A stretch of 24,367 nucleotides of DNA from Porticoccaceae bacterium UBA4026 (GTDB lineage: Bacteria > Pseudomonadota > Gammaproteobacteria > Pseudomonadales > Porticoccaceae), in the NCBI GenBank assembly GCA_002382445.1, contig DGAQ01000057.1, positions 41,107 through 65,473 of the forward strand. Direction: 5' to 3'. This document shows positions 1-8,506 of the stretch, in pieces (position 1 is the stretch's first letter; each line of letters begins with the position of its first letter). Position numbers and translations under genes: made by a program. The notes under the pieces are model-generated. The model ran no database searches. It was not told where the DNA came from and saw only the letters and a program-made list of their open reading frames with translations.

Positions 1-599
1 AGATCATCTGCATCAACTGCCACACCGTGTGCAATACCGAGTTTGACTGCCTCCTCACCTTTAAAATGAGCGCCAGTGAGCATTAGGCGCCTAGCTTGAG
101 TTATACCAATACGCTCGGTTACAAAGGGTGCAATCTGCGCCGGAGGAATACCCAGACTAGTCTCGCTCAAGCGAAATCGAGCATCGGCAGTCACCAAGGT
201 CACATCGCCAACACAGGCAAGGCCAAGGCCGCCACCAATAGCGGCTCCCTCGACCAAAATAATCACCACCTGGGGCTGCTCATTTAACATACTCATAACA
301 TCACCGAAGGAACGATTACTTTTAGCGACCTCCCGGGCATCAATTGTTTGCATACCCGACTTGAACCCCTTAATGTCGCCGCCAGCACAAAAAAAGCCAC
401 CTTTCCCGCGCAATACAATGGTCCGAATACTGCGGTCGTCTCTTACAGCGCCAAGCACCGCGACCAACTCATTAGTCATTGCTGCATTTAGTGCATTTTT
501 AGCTTCAGGTCGATTGAACCAAATCTTTAGAACGGAGCCCTGACGATCCAAAATTAACGAGTGGGTCTCTGGCAGTTGTGTTTTTGAAAATTCGCTCAT
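1..599 (-). CDS. atuE: Enoyl-CoA hydratase/isomerase, AtuE-like (partial, 3' end off left edge)
   Basis: A crotonase-fold protein of which the first 199 residues are visible; the C-terminus lies beyond the window. The oxyanion-hole loop CAGGDIKGF is at residues 71-79, the second glycine-rich loop EGAAIGGGLGLA at 117-128, and a candidate acid/base glutamate is in SETSLG at 145-150. Overall sequence and neighbours (AtuA, a carboxyltransferase, an AtuD-like dehydrogenase) point to AtuE, which hydrates isohexenylglutaconyl-CoA after geranyl-CoA carboxylation; 3-methylglutaconyl-CoA hydratase is the main alternative. The start at 599 is chosen because AGAGAA precedes it. An in-frame ATG five codons upstream (614) has no Shine-Dalgarno sequence. 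It lies 28 nt downstream of the carboxyltransferase gene on the same strand, so it is probably the same operon. Family is certain; the exact substrate is inferred. Confidence 0.85.
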   Translation of the reverse strand, partial: MSEFSKTQLPETHSLILDRQGSVLKIWFNRPEAKNALNAAMTNELVAVLGAVRDDRSIRTIVLRGKGGFFCAGGDIKGFKSGMQTIDAREVAKSNRSFGDVMSMLNEQPQVVIILVEGAAIGGGLGLACVGDVTLVTADARFRLSETSLGIPPAQIAPFVTERIGITQARRLMLTGAHFKGEEAVKLGIAHGVAVDADD

Positions 600-627
600 A
601 ATTTCTCTGCTCATTCAATTTAGGGGA

Positions 628-2250
628 TTACAGCCGCGCGATTCCGAAACTATTGGGGCGAACCACTCGGCAACGAGCTTCACGGATCGTCTCAAGTAAC
701 ATACCTAGAGTATTTCGCATGTTTCGCGGGTCAATCATGCCGTCATCCATCATGTGGCCTGAGGTGTAAAAGGCATCAGACTGAGAATCAAACATATGAG
801 CCAACATTTTCTCTTGCTGCGCCAACATCTCTTCATCTGGATCTACACCCATAGCGGCAGCCTTGCCCCGGGCAACCATCGACATAGTTTTAGCCGCTTG
901 CTCACCACCCATTACCCCCATCTTGGCGTTAGGGAGGGTATAGAGAAAGTCGGGATCATAACCGCGCCCGCACATGCCGTAGTTGCCCGCACCAAAGCTT
1001 GCGCCGGTCATCATGGTAATGCGTGGAACTTCAAGGTTGCGCACCGCCTGGATCATTTTAGAGCCATGCTTAATCATGCCCGCCTGCTCTGATTTGGTGC
1101 CCACGATATAGCCTGTGGTATTCTGGAAAAACAGCGCTGGGATATTGGCCTGATCTAGCAGTTGTAAGAACTGAGTGGCCTTGTTAGCGCCCTGAGGATC
1201 AATCGGGCCATTGTTGCCGATAATACCGACAGCTTGACCGAAAATTTCTGCCTGAATACAGACCGTGGAGGCGCCAAAGCGAGGTTTAAAATCGAGAAAA
1301 TCAGACCCATCGACCACGCGAGCTACTAGTTCACGCATATCGTATGGAGTTCTATAATCTGTTGGAATGACTCCAGCCAGCTCATCGGGATCATAAATAG
1401 GCTCTTCAAAGGACCGTTTAGCCGGTAATCGGCAGTTGTCGTTCCATTGCAAGCGGTCTATTACCTCGCGGGTAATTTGAATGCCGTGACCGTCATTTTC
1501 AGCCAGATACTCTGCCAAACCTGAGACTGTGGCATGCATCTCCGCTCCACCTAGCTCTTCTTCTGTCGCGATCTCACCAGTGGCCGCTTTCAGAAGAGGT
1601 GGACCCGCCAAAAACGCACGCCCCCTGCCCTTGATGGCTATCACATAGTCGCTTAAACCTGGCATATAGGCACCGCCCGCAGTGGAAGAACCGTGAAGGA
1701 TAGAAATAACCGGAATACCCTCTTTACTCAGCTTGGCAAGATTACCAAAGAGCTTGCCGCCCAGACTAAAGCCTTCAACGGTATAGTTAGGCAAGTCACC
1801 GCCAGCACTTTCAACCAGGTGGACAAAGGGAAGTTTTTGCTCAAGGGCTATTTCTTCAGATCGAGAAATTCGATAACCACCACCGGTCATCAATGCACCC
1901 GCTTTTATGCCGCTGTCGTCTACCACGACCATGCAACGCACTCCGGAGATAAAGCCAATACCGGAGATAACCGTTGAACCAGGAATAGATTTTTCTTCTT
2001 TCTTGCTGTCCAGCATGTAGCCAGCAAGATTGCCGACTTCTAAAAATGGCATGCCAGGATCAAGCAGTCGTGCCAAACGCTCTCTTGGTGTTAACTGGCC
2101 TCGTGCATCGAAGCGCGGCTTGCGCGCCTCAGAGATTGCACGACCCCGTGCATTAAGCTCATTAAGTCTATCAACAAGTTCTAGCATCTCTTTACGTTGA
2201 CGTAAAAAGGTCTCTGAACTAGTGTTTATTTTTGAGGTAAATACTGCCAT
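628..2250 (-). CDS. atuC: Acyl-CoA carboxylase carboxyltransferase (beta) subunit, AtuC-like
   Basis: A 540-residue carboxyltransferase of the propionyl/methylcrotonyl/geranyl-CoA carboxylase beta family, full length. It moves a carboxyl group from carboxybiotin to the gamma position of an enoyl-CoA. The N-terminal half carries the glycine-rich motif GSSTAGGAYMPG at residues 188-198. The C-terminal half carries NNGPIDPQGA at 345-354 and the segment GASFGAGNYGMCGRGYDP at 415-432. These are the two crotonase-like halves that form the active site. GGAG-type spacing upstream (GGAG 9 nt before ATG 2250) supports the start. It follows atuA by 33 nt and precedes the hydratase by 28 nt. Linkage to atuA favours geranyl-CoA carboxylase over the leucine-pathway methylcrotonyl-CoA carboxylase, but sequence alone does not settle this. 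The biotin carboxylase/BCCP subunit it needs is not in the window. Confidence 0.88.
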   Translation of the reverse strand: MAVFTSKINTSSETFLRQRKEMLELVDRLNELNARGRAISEARKPRFDARGQLTPRERLARLLDPGMPFLEVGNLAGYMLDSKKEEKSIPGSTVISGIGFISGVRCMVVVDDSGIKAGALMTGGGYRISRSEEIALEQKLPFVHLVESAGGDLPNYTVEGFSLGGKLFGNLAKLSKEGIPVISILHGSSTAGGAYMPGLSDYVIAIKGRGRAFLAGPPLLKAATGEIATEEELGGAEMHATVSGLAEYLAENDGHGIQITREVIDRLQWNDNCRLPAKRSFEEPIYDPDELAGVIPTDYRTPYDMRELVARVVDGSDFLDFKPRFGASTVCIQAEIFGQAVGIIGNNGPIDPQGANKATQFLQLLDQANIPALFFQNTTGYIVGTKSEQAGMIKHGSKMIQAVRNLEVPRITMMTGASFGAGNYGMCGRGYDPDFLYTLPNAKMGVMGGEQAAKTMSMVARGKAAAMGVDPDEEMLAQQEKMLAHMFDSQSDAFYTSGHMMDDGMIDPRNMRNTLGMLLETIREARCRVVRPNSFGIARL

Positions 2251-2283
2251 TTGGCTTTCTCCATCTATCTTATAGGGTAATTT

Positions 2284-4104
2284 TTATTGGCTAATTTTTC
2301 CCGCAATCGCTGCACTGACTCGAATCGGTGCGTCGAGCATTAATTGGCCAAACCCCTTTCCTTGGGCGTCATTGCGAATACTCGCCATGCCGCCACCGCC
2401 AAGTACATCATGGATCAAAAAGTTAATCGCGTTAGAGCCTGGCATTAGGTAACGTTCTACATAGCAGGCACTTTGTTGCGCTGCTCCCTCAGGTAAAAAG
2501 TGCGCAAAGCGCTCAGCAACCACCTGCTCAGTTAAGGCTGCGTATATGTAAGGCAGGTACTCAGGATCACGAGCAATGATGCCGACATTGGCTTTGTTAC
2601 CTTTGTCGCCACTACGCGCCAATGCCAGCTTGATAAGGGGCACTTCAACCCTATCAGTATCCGGTATTTTTGCTGGCGGCTCTGGACGTATAATCTGATC
2701 TCTATTGAGCGCGGTGCCCAATGTATCTGGGCAGTCAATATAGGTGCCGTCGAACTCTATCTGAATTGGCATATTGCCTTTAGGTAGTGCGAAGGAAAAC
2801 AGCCTTACCACTGGTGATGGTTTAGGGCGCGCCCCAGCGAAGCCAGATAAACCCGGTGGTGTTGCCAAGCCAAGACCCACGCATTCTTTTAAAAGTACGC
2901 TGATACCCGCAGGATCTGCGTGTTTTACGGCAATCTTCATAGATAGTTCTCGACAATTGGCCACAGCCGTATTAGCGCCGTACTGACTTTCAGCGCCAAT
3001 TAACTCAACACTCGTTTCACTATAATCGTCTAAACCAAACATTTTTAGAGTTCTTCGTGAGGCAGTAAAAATAGCCGCGGCCAGCTTATTAGCCTTTTTG
3101 TCGGCATCAAAACCATAAAAGGTCATAGTTGTCCCACCACGGAACTGATCAGCGTAGGTGCTACAGACTTTGTAGGTGTCTGGTGCAGGCAACCCAGTGG
3201 CGCCTGTCACTTCGATAAGATTCTCACCAACCTCAGTCAAGGTCACGTTGGAGAAGTCGCATACAACATCCGGTAATATATAGGCTTGGGGATCACCAAT
3301 TTCATACACCATCTGCTCTGCGATGGTGCCTACGGAAATAAGACCACCTGTCCCCTCAGGCTTAGAGCAGACAAAGCTGCCATCGGCTTTAATTGCTGTA
3401 ATTGGATAGCCAATATTTTCAAGATTGTTAGATAGCTCCCAATCAGTAAAGTTGCCCCCAGTTGCCTGTGGTCCGCACTCCAAGATGTGGCCAGCAAGAG
3501 AACCCATAGCCAACTGATCAAGATCATCACGACTCCAGCCAAAGGCGTCGATGCAGGCGCCCAGAGTGACTGCGCTGTCTACACAGCGCCCGGTAACCAC
3601 TATATCGGCGCCCTCTTTCAACGCACGAGCGACCGGAAATGCACCCAAATAGGCATTAATACTGGCGACTTTTTCTACCTCAGGAAAATCAGCACCAGAA
3701 AACATTTCTTTGTAGCCATGGGCTGCAACTTTATCTCGTTGGCCAATCATGTCATCGCCCAATATGCAGGCAACTTTGAGGCTTAAACCTAAGTCAGCAA
3801 TCACAACGCGTAGCGCATTGGCGCATGCCTGAGGATTGACGCCACCTGCATTAGATACAACACGCACACCCTGACGGGCAATCTCCTTGAGGTTGGGTTT
3901 CATTGCCGCACTGACAAAATCTAAAGCATAGCCAGCGTCTGGATCCTTGGCCCGCGCACGGGCCATTATCGACATGGTAATTTCGGCAAGGTAGTCATAG
4001 ACGATAAAGTCTACGTTTTCATCTTTTAATAATTGCGGCGTCGCTCGTACAGCATCGCCCCAAAAGCCGCTAGCACCCGCAATGCGAATGATTTTCTCAC
4101 TCAT
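2284..4104 (-). CDS. atuA: Acyclic terpene utilisation protein AtuA (DUF1446 family)
   Basis: A 606-residue protein with the characteristic AtuA start, GASGFWGD at residues 10-17, followed by the large DUF1446 domain to about residue 450. A smaller C-terminal domain begins near VPLIKLALARSGDKGNKANVG (about residues 485-505) and is the AtuA-like ferredoxin-fold domain. AtuA is required for citronellol/geranic acid growth in Pseudomonas, but its reaction is not firmly established. It probably acts on the hydroxylated branched CoA thioester after hydratase action. AGGAG eight bases before ATG 4104 supports the start. Upstream, 136 nt separate it from the MFS gene, the largest gap within the minus-strand run up to the phosphotransferase, so an internal promoter is possible, although I could not assign a convincing -35/-10 pair. 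Family assignment is secure; the function is inferred from the pathway. Confidence 0.9.
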   Translation of the reverse strand: MSEKIIRIAGASGFWGDAVRATPQLLKDENVDFIVYDYLAEITMSIMARARAKDPDAGYALDFVSAAMKPNLKEIARQGVRVVSNAGGVNPQACANALRVVIADLGLSLKVACILGDDMIGQRDKVAAHGYKEMFSGADFPEVEKVASINAYLGAFPVARALKEGADIVVTGRCVDSAVTLGACIDAFGWSRDDLDQLAMGSLAGHILECGPQATGGNFTDWELSNNLENIGYPITAIKADGSFVCSKPEGTGGLISVGTIAEQMVYEIGDPQAYILPDVVCDFSNVTLTEVGENLIEVTGATGLPAPDTYKVCSTYADQFRGGTTMTFYGFDADKKANKLAAAIFTASRRTLKMFGLDDYSETSVELIGAESQYGANTAVANCRELSMKIAVKHADPAGISVLLKECVGLGLATPPGLSGFAGARPKPSPVVRLFSFALPKGNMPIQIEFDGTYIDCPDTLGTALNRDQIIRPEPPAKIPDTDRVEVPLIKLALARSGDKGNKANVGIIARDPEYLPYIYAALTEQVVAERFAHFLPEGAAQQSACYVERYLMPGSNAINFLIHDVLGGGGMASIRNDAQGKGFGQLMLDAPIRVSAAIAGKISQ

Positions 4105-4240
4105 CTTGACTACTCCTAGAAATATCCCAAACCGTAGCTATAACTCCATGAATAGTACTTTGCTATGGTTATTTAGTCTTTGGATTGTATGCCATCAACA
4201 TTAGAGCCCATGCCAATTTTTATTTAGCCAAATTCAGCGC

Positions 4241-5536
4241 TCAGACCTTAGATTTACTCCTTTCGAGATATATCGACGCCATGATAAAGCTTGCCGGTGC
4301 TGCCCAGCTTAGAATATCAGCCGTTAATAAGGCCTTAGTTAGGGGCTCAAAAACCGAATTGGCCGAAAAGACGTCACTGAGAACCCCTGTCATCATCGCC
4401 CCGATACCCAGTCCTAGAAGATTACAGGCCACCAGCAGCAAGCCGGTCATAACACCTCGCAACCGCACGGGGGTAAGGTCCTGCACCGTTGAAAATGCTG
4501 GGCCATAAAATGAGCTTACACTGAACATACCGGCCGCCATGGCGACATAGAACATGACTGACGAGGGTGAAACAAAGCGAAAGGAAATGAGTAAGGGCGT
4601 TAGTCCCAGCATCAAGTACGCCAGAAACCTTACTCTCCCGCCCTTATAGTGAGCCTGGTACCAATCACTCAGAATGCCGCCCAAAAAAGTACCCGCTGTA
4701 CCAAATACAATGTAGATGAGCCCGTAGGTGGCACTGATCTCTCCGGGGCCAAAGCCCCTCTCTCGCTCCAACCAGACGATGGCAAACTGGCCTGCGCCCA
4801 GCGGTATATGTAAAAACACCGCACCAATCATTGTCCAGGCTAGGGCTGGCGTAGATTTGACCACCGAGAACACCTCGTAAACAACGCTCCGCCAATTGCC
4901 AGTCATTAACTCTGCCTCATGCTCTTCCGCTACTACAGCACCCTTTTCTTCCATCGCACCACGTTTCGGGTCCTTCAAAAACAATAGAGCCATCGCTAAG
5001 ACAAGCCCTGTCACGCCCAATAAAAGAAAGCAATTGCGCCAGCCGATCATTGGACCAAGAATACCAGCAACAACAAAGCTACCCCCCGCGCCTAAAGGCA
5101 CGCCAAGGTAATAAATACCCATGGCGGTGCCTCTTTTTTCTTTAGGGAATAGGTCAGCAATCATGGATATAGCCGATGGCGTCATAGCTGACTCTCCGAC
5201 ACCAATAAATAGGCGCGCCATGCCAATCTGCACAAAGTTTTTTGTCACACCCGACAAGGCGGTGAGCGCACTCCACAACACAAGACCCGCTGCTATTAAA
5301 CGGGGGCGATGAACCCGGTCAGCTAGAGCGCCCATAAATAGGCCCATAATGGAATAGAAAAACACAAAGATCAGCCCTGTCAACAAGCCAAAATGAAAAT
5401 CACTCAAATTAAGATCATTAATAATCGCTGGACCAAAGCTAGTAATAAGCGTTCGATCGACCATATTTAAAATATTAAGGGCTAATAAGAATACTAATAT
5501 TCCGGTTGCGCGAGGGGGCGACTTTATTTGATCCAT
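4241..5536 (-). CDS. MFS transporter, spinster-like family
   Basis: A 431-residue integral membrane protein with about twelve hydrophobic segments. The N-terminus contains LNMVDRTLITSFGPAI near residues 22-37, typical of spinster-type MFS carriers. The cytoplasmic loop between helices 2 and 3 has GALADRVHRPRLIA near residues 68-81, which is the MFS signature motif (GxxADRxxRRR). A second copy of this loop type, GGILSDWYQAHYKGGRVR, lies between helices 8 and 9. It probably sits in the inner membrane and could import the acid degraded by this cluster or export a product. It is 31 nt downstream of the phosphotransferase gene, suggesting cotranscription. Substrate cannot be read from sequence; the spinster label is from overall resemblance. 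Confidence 0.82.
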   Translation of the reverse strand: MDQIKSPPRATGILVFLLALNILNMVDRTLITSFGPAIINDLNLSDFHFGLLTGLIFVFFYSIMGLFMGALADRVHRPRLIAAGLVLWSALTALSGVTKNFVQIGMARLFIGVGESAMTPSAISMIADLFPKEKRGTAMGIYYLGVPLGAGGSFVVAGILGPMIGWRNCFLLLGVTGLVLAMALLFLKDPKRGAMEEKGAVVAEEHEAELMTGNWRSVVYEVFSVVKSTPALAWTMIGAVFLHIPLGAGQFAIVWLERERGFGPGEISATYGLIYIVFGTAGTFLGGILSDWYQAHYKGGRVRFLAYLMLGLTPLLISFRFVSPSSVMFYVAMAAGMFSVSSFYGPAFSTVQDLTPVRLRGVMTGLLLVACNLLGLGIGAMMTGVLSDVFSANSVFEPLTKALLTADILSWAAPASFIMASIYLERSKSKV

Positions 5537-5567
5537 TTTGACAATCCCTGTTTTATTGTTCTAATAC

Positions 5568-6644
5568 TTATAATGAAGATTTTGCAATTAATGTTCTGCA
5601 GTACTCACCAAGATGAGTGATACTCAGTCCATAATTAGCAAAGCGTTGATCTTGAGTTTGTTTGTTTACATAGCGAAAATACAACTGCTGTAAAATACCG
5701 ATAAGTCGCCAGTACCCGTAGACTTCGTAGAAATCCCAATTTGATGTGTCGAATCCGGTTTTATCTCCATAATAATCAATGATCTCTTCGCGACGCATCA
5801 TCCCAGGTGCGTCTGAAGGTTGCTTGAGGATACCCTGCAGCGCCGGAGGGTCATTCTTATGGACCCAATAGGCTAAAGCATTGGACAGATCCATTAATGG
5901 GTCCCCCAGTGCGGCCATTTCCCAATCCAGCACCGCAACGACTTTGAACGGGTCGTTAGGCTCTAGCATAAGGTTATCAATCCGGTAATCACCATGTATC
6001 AGCGCCGCGGGTAAATTACCGGTAGTCTCATCAGGAATATTAGCTTCAAGCCACTCTCGCACATCTTCAAAGCCTGGAACATCGGGGGTTTGAGCATTAG
6101 CGAAGCGCTTGTTCCAGCCCAATATCTGTCGCTCAGCATAGCCTTTAGGCTTGCCAAAATCACCTAAGCCGGCAGCTTGAAAATCGACGGTATGCAGTTC
6201 AATCAGTTTATCAAACACCATCTTGCTAAACCGATTGCGGTCTTTGTTGGTAAAGCGCCACTCGGCGGGTATTTTGTCCTTAACTAGCACCCCGTCTATC
6301 TTCTCCATAAGATAGAACTCAGAACCCAGCATAGACTCATCATTTGAGTAAAAAATCGCCGTAGGAACAGCGGGGTATTCTTTTTCTAGGGCTCTAATGA
6401 CTCGATACTCGCGAATCATCGAATGTGCGCCGGCGGCTTTGGCACCAGGCGGCGGTCGGCGCAATACTAACTGACGATTATCATATCCAATGAGGTAAGT
6501 TAAATTAGAGGCTCCAGAAGGAAACTGCTTAATATTCGGTGCGCCCTGCAAGCCCGGAATTACTTCCTTAAGCACTAGATCCAGCTGTTTGGGGTCAAGT
6601 TCTTCGCCAGGACGCACATCGATAGTTGGGTTAGACGGTGTCAT
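5568..6644 (-). CDS. APH-fold phosphotransferase, related to the ACAD10/ACAD11 kinase domain and LvaA
   Basis: A 358-residue protein kinase-like (aminoglycoside phosphotransferase) family member. The catalytic loop HGDYRIDNLML is at residues 217-227 (catalytic Asp219, Asn224). The metal-binding motif LDWEMAALGDPLMDL is at 239-253 (Asp240). The N-terminal lobe has FPSGASNLTY (41-50) and the LVLRRPP strand (59-65). These variants are typical of the subfamily fused to acyl-CoA dehydrogenase in animal ACAD10/11 and of bacterial LvaA, which phosphorylate 4-hydroxyacyl-CoA so that phosphate can be eliminated. They are not typical of antibiotic-modifying enzymes. The acyl-CoA dehydrogenases upstream fit that reading. 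No clear Shine-Dalgarno sequence precedes ATG 6644. It is the first gene of the run ending at the left edge. Substrate assignment is inference; drug resistance is unlikely. Confidence 0.83.
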   Translation of the reverse strand: MTPSNPTIDVRPGEELDPKQLDLVLKEVIPGLQGAPNIKQFPSGASNLTYLIGYDNRQLVLRRPPPGAKAAGAHSMIREYRVIRALEKEYPAVPTAIFYSNDESMLGSEFYLMEKIDGVLVKDKIPAEWRFTNKDRNRFSKMVFDKLIELHTVDFQAAGLGDFGKPKGYAERQILGWNKRFANAQTPDVPGFEDVREWLEANIPDETTGNLPAALIHGDYRIDNLMLEPNDPFKVVAVLDWEMAALGDPLMDLSNALAYWVHKNDPPALQGILKQPSDAPGMMRREEIIDYYGDKTGFDTSNWDFYEVYGYWRLIGILQQLYFRYVNKQTQDQRFANYGLSITHLGEYCRTLIAKSSL

Positions 6645-6971
6645 TGCTTAAATCCAAATATTAGTGGGCTTTGGCATTGTAAAGTAGCCTTAAACTCAGC
6701 CACAGGCTTAGCTTAAGATGCCAACTTATCGATCAACTGCGCCAAATAAGGTCTGGATTGTATCTTACCCTAAACGTTGTCTGTTAATAGCCGTCGTCAT
6801 GGGAAAGGTTGTCACTACCGCGACAGCCAAAAACGCTGTATCAATGGTAGTCTCAGGACTGCACTTTAGGTATTAATTTTGTTGGCCGTGGTTCTTAAAG
6901 TGTGTATTGTATCGAGGAGCACACCGCACTATTTGCGGATATTATAATTTCTTATTGAGAGGAGCATTAGT
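6645..6971. other. Gene-free divergent intergenic region of 327 bp
   Basis: No convincing coding frame is present. The segment separates the divergent phosphotransferase and SCP2 genes and must hold promoters for both. A candidate plus-strand promoter is listed separately. A perfect TATAAT also occurs at 6943-6948 but lacks a recognisable -35 at normal spacing. I found no clear promoter pair for the minus-strand operon and no strong inverted repeat that could be named as an operator. Confidence 0.6.
6882..6910 (+). promoter_or_regulatory. Candidate sigma-70 promoter for the SCP2 gene
   Basis: TTGGCC (6882-6887) and TATTGT (6905-6910) are separated by 17 bp and lie about 60 bp before the SCP2 start. 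Each hexamer matches the consensus at four of six positions. The alternative -10 TATAAT at 6943 would give a shorter leader. Confidence 0.35.
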
Positions 6972-7271
6972 ATGTCACTTGAAATAGTAACAGCAGGATT
7001 GCAAGAAAAAGTAGGCGAAGATTGCGGATTAGGTGCGACCTTGAAGTTTGATTTTGGTGATGATGGTCTTATTGTTTTGGATGCGACTAAGGTACCCAAC
7101 ACCATTAGCAATGAGGATGCAGATACCCAATGTACGATGGTTATTAGCATTGAAAACTTTATGGAAATGGCTGACGGCAATCTAGATGGCACAGCCGCTT
7201 TCATGTCTGGAAAGCTAAAAATTCAAGGTGATATGGGTATCGCTATGAAGCTGGCTCCGATTCTAGCTTAA
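6972..7271 (+). CDS. Small SCP2 sterol-binding domain protein
   Basis: A 99-residue stand-alone SCP2 (sterol carrier protein 2) domain, the usual size for a single domain. Features seen are the early hydrophobic strand ATLKFDFGDDGLIVLDA (about residues 17-33), the central CTMVISIENFMEMADGNLD (about 53-71) and the C-terminal MSGKLKIQGDMGIAMKL (about 79-95), typical of the fold. Such proteins bind acyl-CoA, sterols or other lipids in a hydrophobic tunnel in the cytosol. A strong AGGAG seven bases before ATG 6972 fixes the start. It is a single-gene unit opposite to the surrounding catabolic genes, with its own hairpin terminator. Its place between the kinase and the dehydrogenases suggests it carries a hydrophobic acyl-CoA for the pathway, but this is inference. 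Confidence 0.85.
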   Translation: MSLEIVTAGLQEKVGEDCGLGATLKFDFGDDGLIVLDATKVPNTISNEDADTQCTMVISIENFMEMADGNLDGTAAFMSGKLKIQGDMGIAMKLAPILA

Positions 7272-7296
7272 GCCAAATCTAACCGCTAGACACTTG

Positions 7297-7331
7297 AAAT
7301 GCCCCCTATTCACATAAGGGGGCATTTTTTT
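7297..7331 (+). terminator. Rho-independent terminator of the SCP2 gene
   Basis: An 11-bp perfect stem, AAATGCCCCCT (7297-7307) with AGGGGGCATTT (7317-7327), a 9-nt loop and a T run through 7331. It starts 25 nt after the SCP2 stop. The T run overlaps the stop codon (7330-7332) of the convergent dehydrogenase gene, and the hairpin may also slow transcription coming from that side, although the T run on that strand is poor. Confidence 0.93.
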
Positions 7332-8484
7332 ATTGTCGCTTGGGTAAAATGCCCATGTGCTTTGCAATAATACCTAACATCACCTCGTCAGCACCCCCAC
7401 CAATAGAGCCTAGTCTGCCATCTCGATAAGCGCGAGCCACTGAACTATCCCACATATAACCCATACCACCCCAATACTGCAAGCAACTGTCGGTTACCTC
7501 TCGGAGTAACCGCCCTGCTTTTAACTTACCCATAGAGGCTTTTAAAGTAACGTCTTGACCGTTGATGTATCCTTCAACAGCGGCATAGGTCAATGCTCGC
7601 AGGCACTCAACTTCAGTCTGTAGCTCTGCCAAACGAAAATGGACCACCTGATTATCAAGAATCGACTTGCCAAAGGCTTGCCGTTGGCGGGTGTATTCGA
7701 TGGTATCGTCAATCACAAACTCCATCATCTTTAAGTTACTGGCCATAGCATACAGCCGTTCTTCCTGGAACTGCTCCATCTGGTAACGAAAGCCTGCACC
7801 TTCTTGACCAATCAAATAACGTTGAGGAACGCGCACGTCATCAAAAAATATCTGCGCCGTATCTGAAGAACGCTGGCCGAGTTTATTCAACTTTTCTGAA
7901 AGAGATATTCCCGGCAGATTCATAGGCACGACGATTAGCGATTTATTAGCATGACGCCCTTCATCACTAGTATTGGCAAGCAGGCAAATAAAGTCAGCCT
8001 GAGTAGAATTAGTGATCCACATTTTTGTACCCTGGATAATATAGTCGTCACCATTCTTTTTAGCGGTGGTTTTTATGGCAGCCACATCAGAGCCCGCATG
8101 GGGCTCAGAGACGGCAATAGAGCAGACCATATCACCCGCAATTGCTGGCATTAAAAATTGACGACGCAACTCGTCGCTACCATGTTTAGCTAGCGCTGGT
8201 GTTGCCATATCAGTCTGCACACCAATGGCCATGCCTACGCCACCCGTGCGAATGCGCCCTAACTCTTCAGCAAAAACGACCTGATAACTATAATCAAGAC
8301 CCATGCCACCAAACTCTTCAGGCTTAGATATGCCCAGCAAACCAAGATTGCCCATTTTTTTGAACAACTCATGAGCGGGGAAAATACCTTCTTCTTCCCA
8401 CTGGTCAGCGTAAGGGTTGATCTCTTTGTCGATAAACTGCGCAATAGTTGCGCGAATCGCTTCATGCTCTTCAGTTAAAATCAT
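7330..8484 (-). CDS. atuD: Acyl-CoA dehydrogenase, AtuD-like (citronellyl-CoA dehydrogenase type)
   Basis: A 384-residue FAD-dependent acyl-CoA dehydrogenase, full length. It would introduce the 2,3 double bond in a branched acyl-CoA and pass electrons to ETF. Seen are the substrate/FAD signature SEPHAGSDV (126-134), WITNS (156-160), the FAD-binding RQAFGKS (268-274) and QYWGGMGYMWD (336-346). The usual C-terminal EGTxE is replaced by GGGADEV (362-368). The catalytic base is probably the glutamate in QEERL at residues 240-244, the position used in isovaleryl-CoA and long-chain dehydrogenases. The sequence closely recalls Pseudomonas AtuD (KPEEFGGMGLDYSY, RIRTGGVGMAIGVQTDM). AGGATG eight bases before ATG 8484 supports the start. 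It follows the other dehydrogenase by 22 nt. Citronellyl-CoA as substrate is by homology only. Confidence 0.87.
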   Translation of the reverse strand: MILTEEHEAIRATIAQFIDKEINPYADQWEEEGIFPAHELFKKMGNLGLLGISKPEEFGGMGLDYSYQVVFAEELGRIRTGGVGMAIGVQTDMATPALAKHGSDELRRQFLMPAIAGDMVCSIAVSEPHAGSDVAAIKTTAKKNGDDYIIQGTKMWITNSTQADFICLLANTSDEGRHANKSLIVVPMNLPGISLSEKLNKLGQRSSDTAQIFFDDVRVPQRYLIGQEGAGFRYQMEQFQEERLYAMASNLKMMEFVIDDTIEYTRQRQAFGKSILDNQVVHFRLAELQTEVECLRALTYAAVEGYINGQDVTLKASMGKLKAGRLLREVTDSCLQYWGGMGYMWDSSVARAYRDGRLGSIGGGADEVMLGIIAKHMGILPKRQ

Positions 8485-8506
8485 AAGTTAACATCCTATT
8501 AATATT

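Noticed and set aside
3487..3786. Plus-strand 99-codon frame within atuA
   Set aside because: Wholly inside a well-supported gene on the other strand, with no ribosome binding site and no recognisable domain.
5568..6644. Aminoglycoside resistance kinase
   Set aside because: Fold is shared, but motif variants and the acyl-CoA gene context fit the ACAD10/11-LvaA type, not antibiotic modification.
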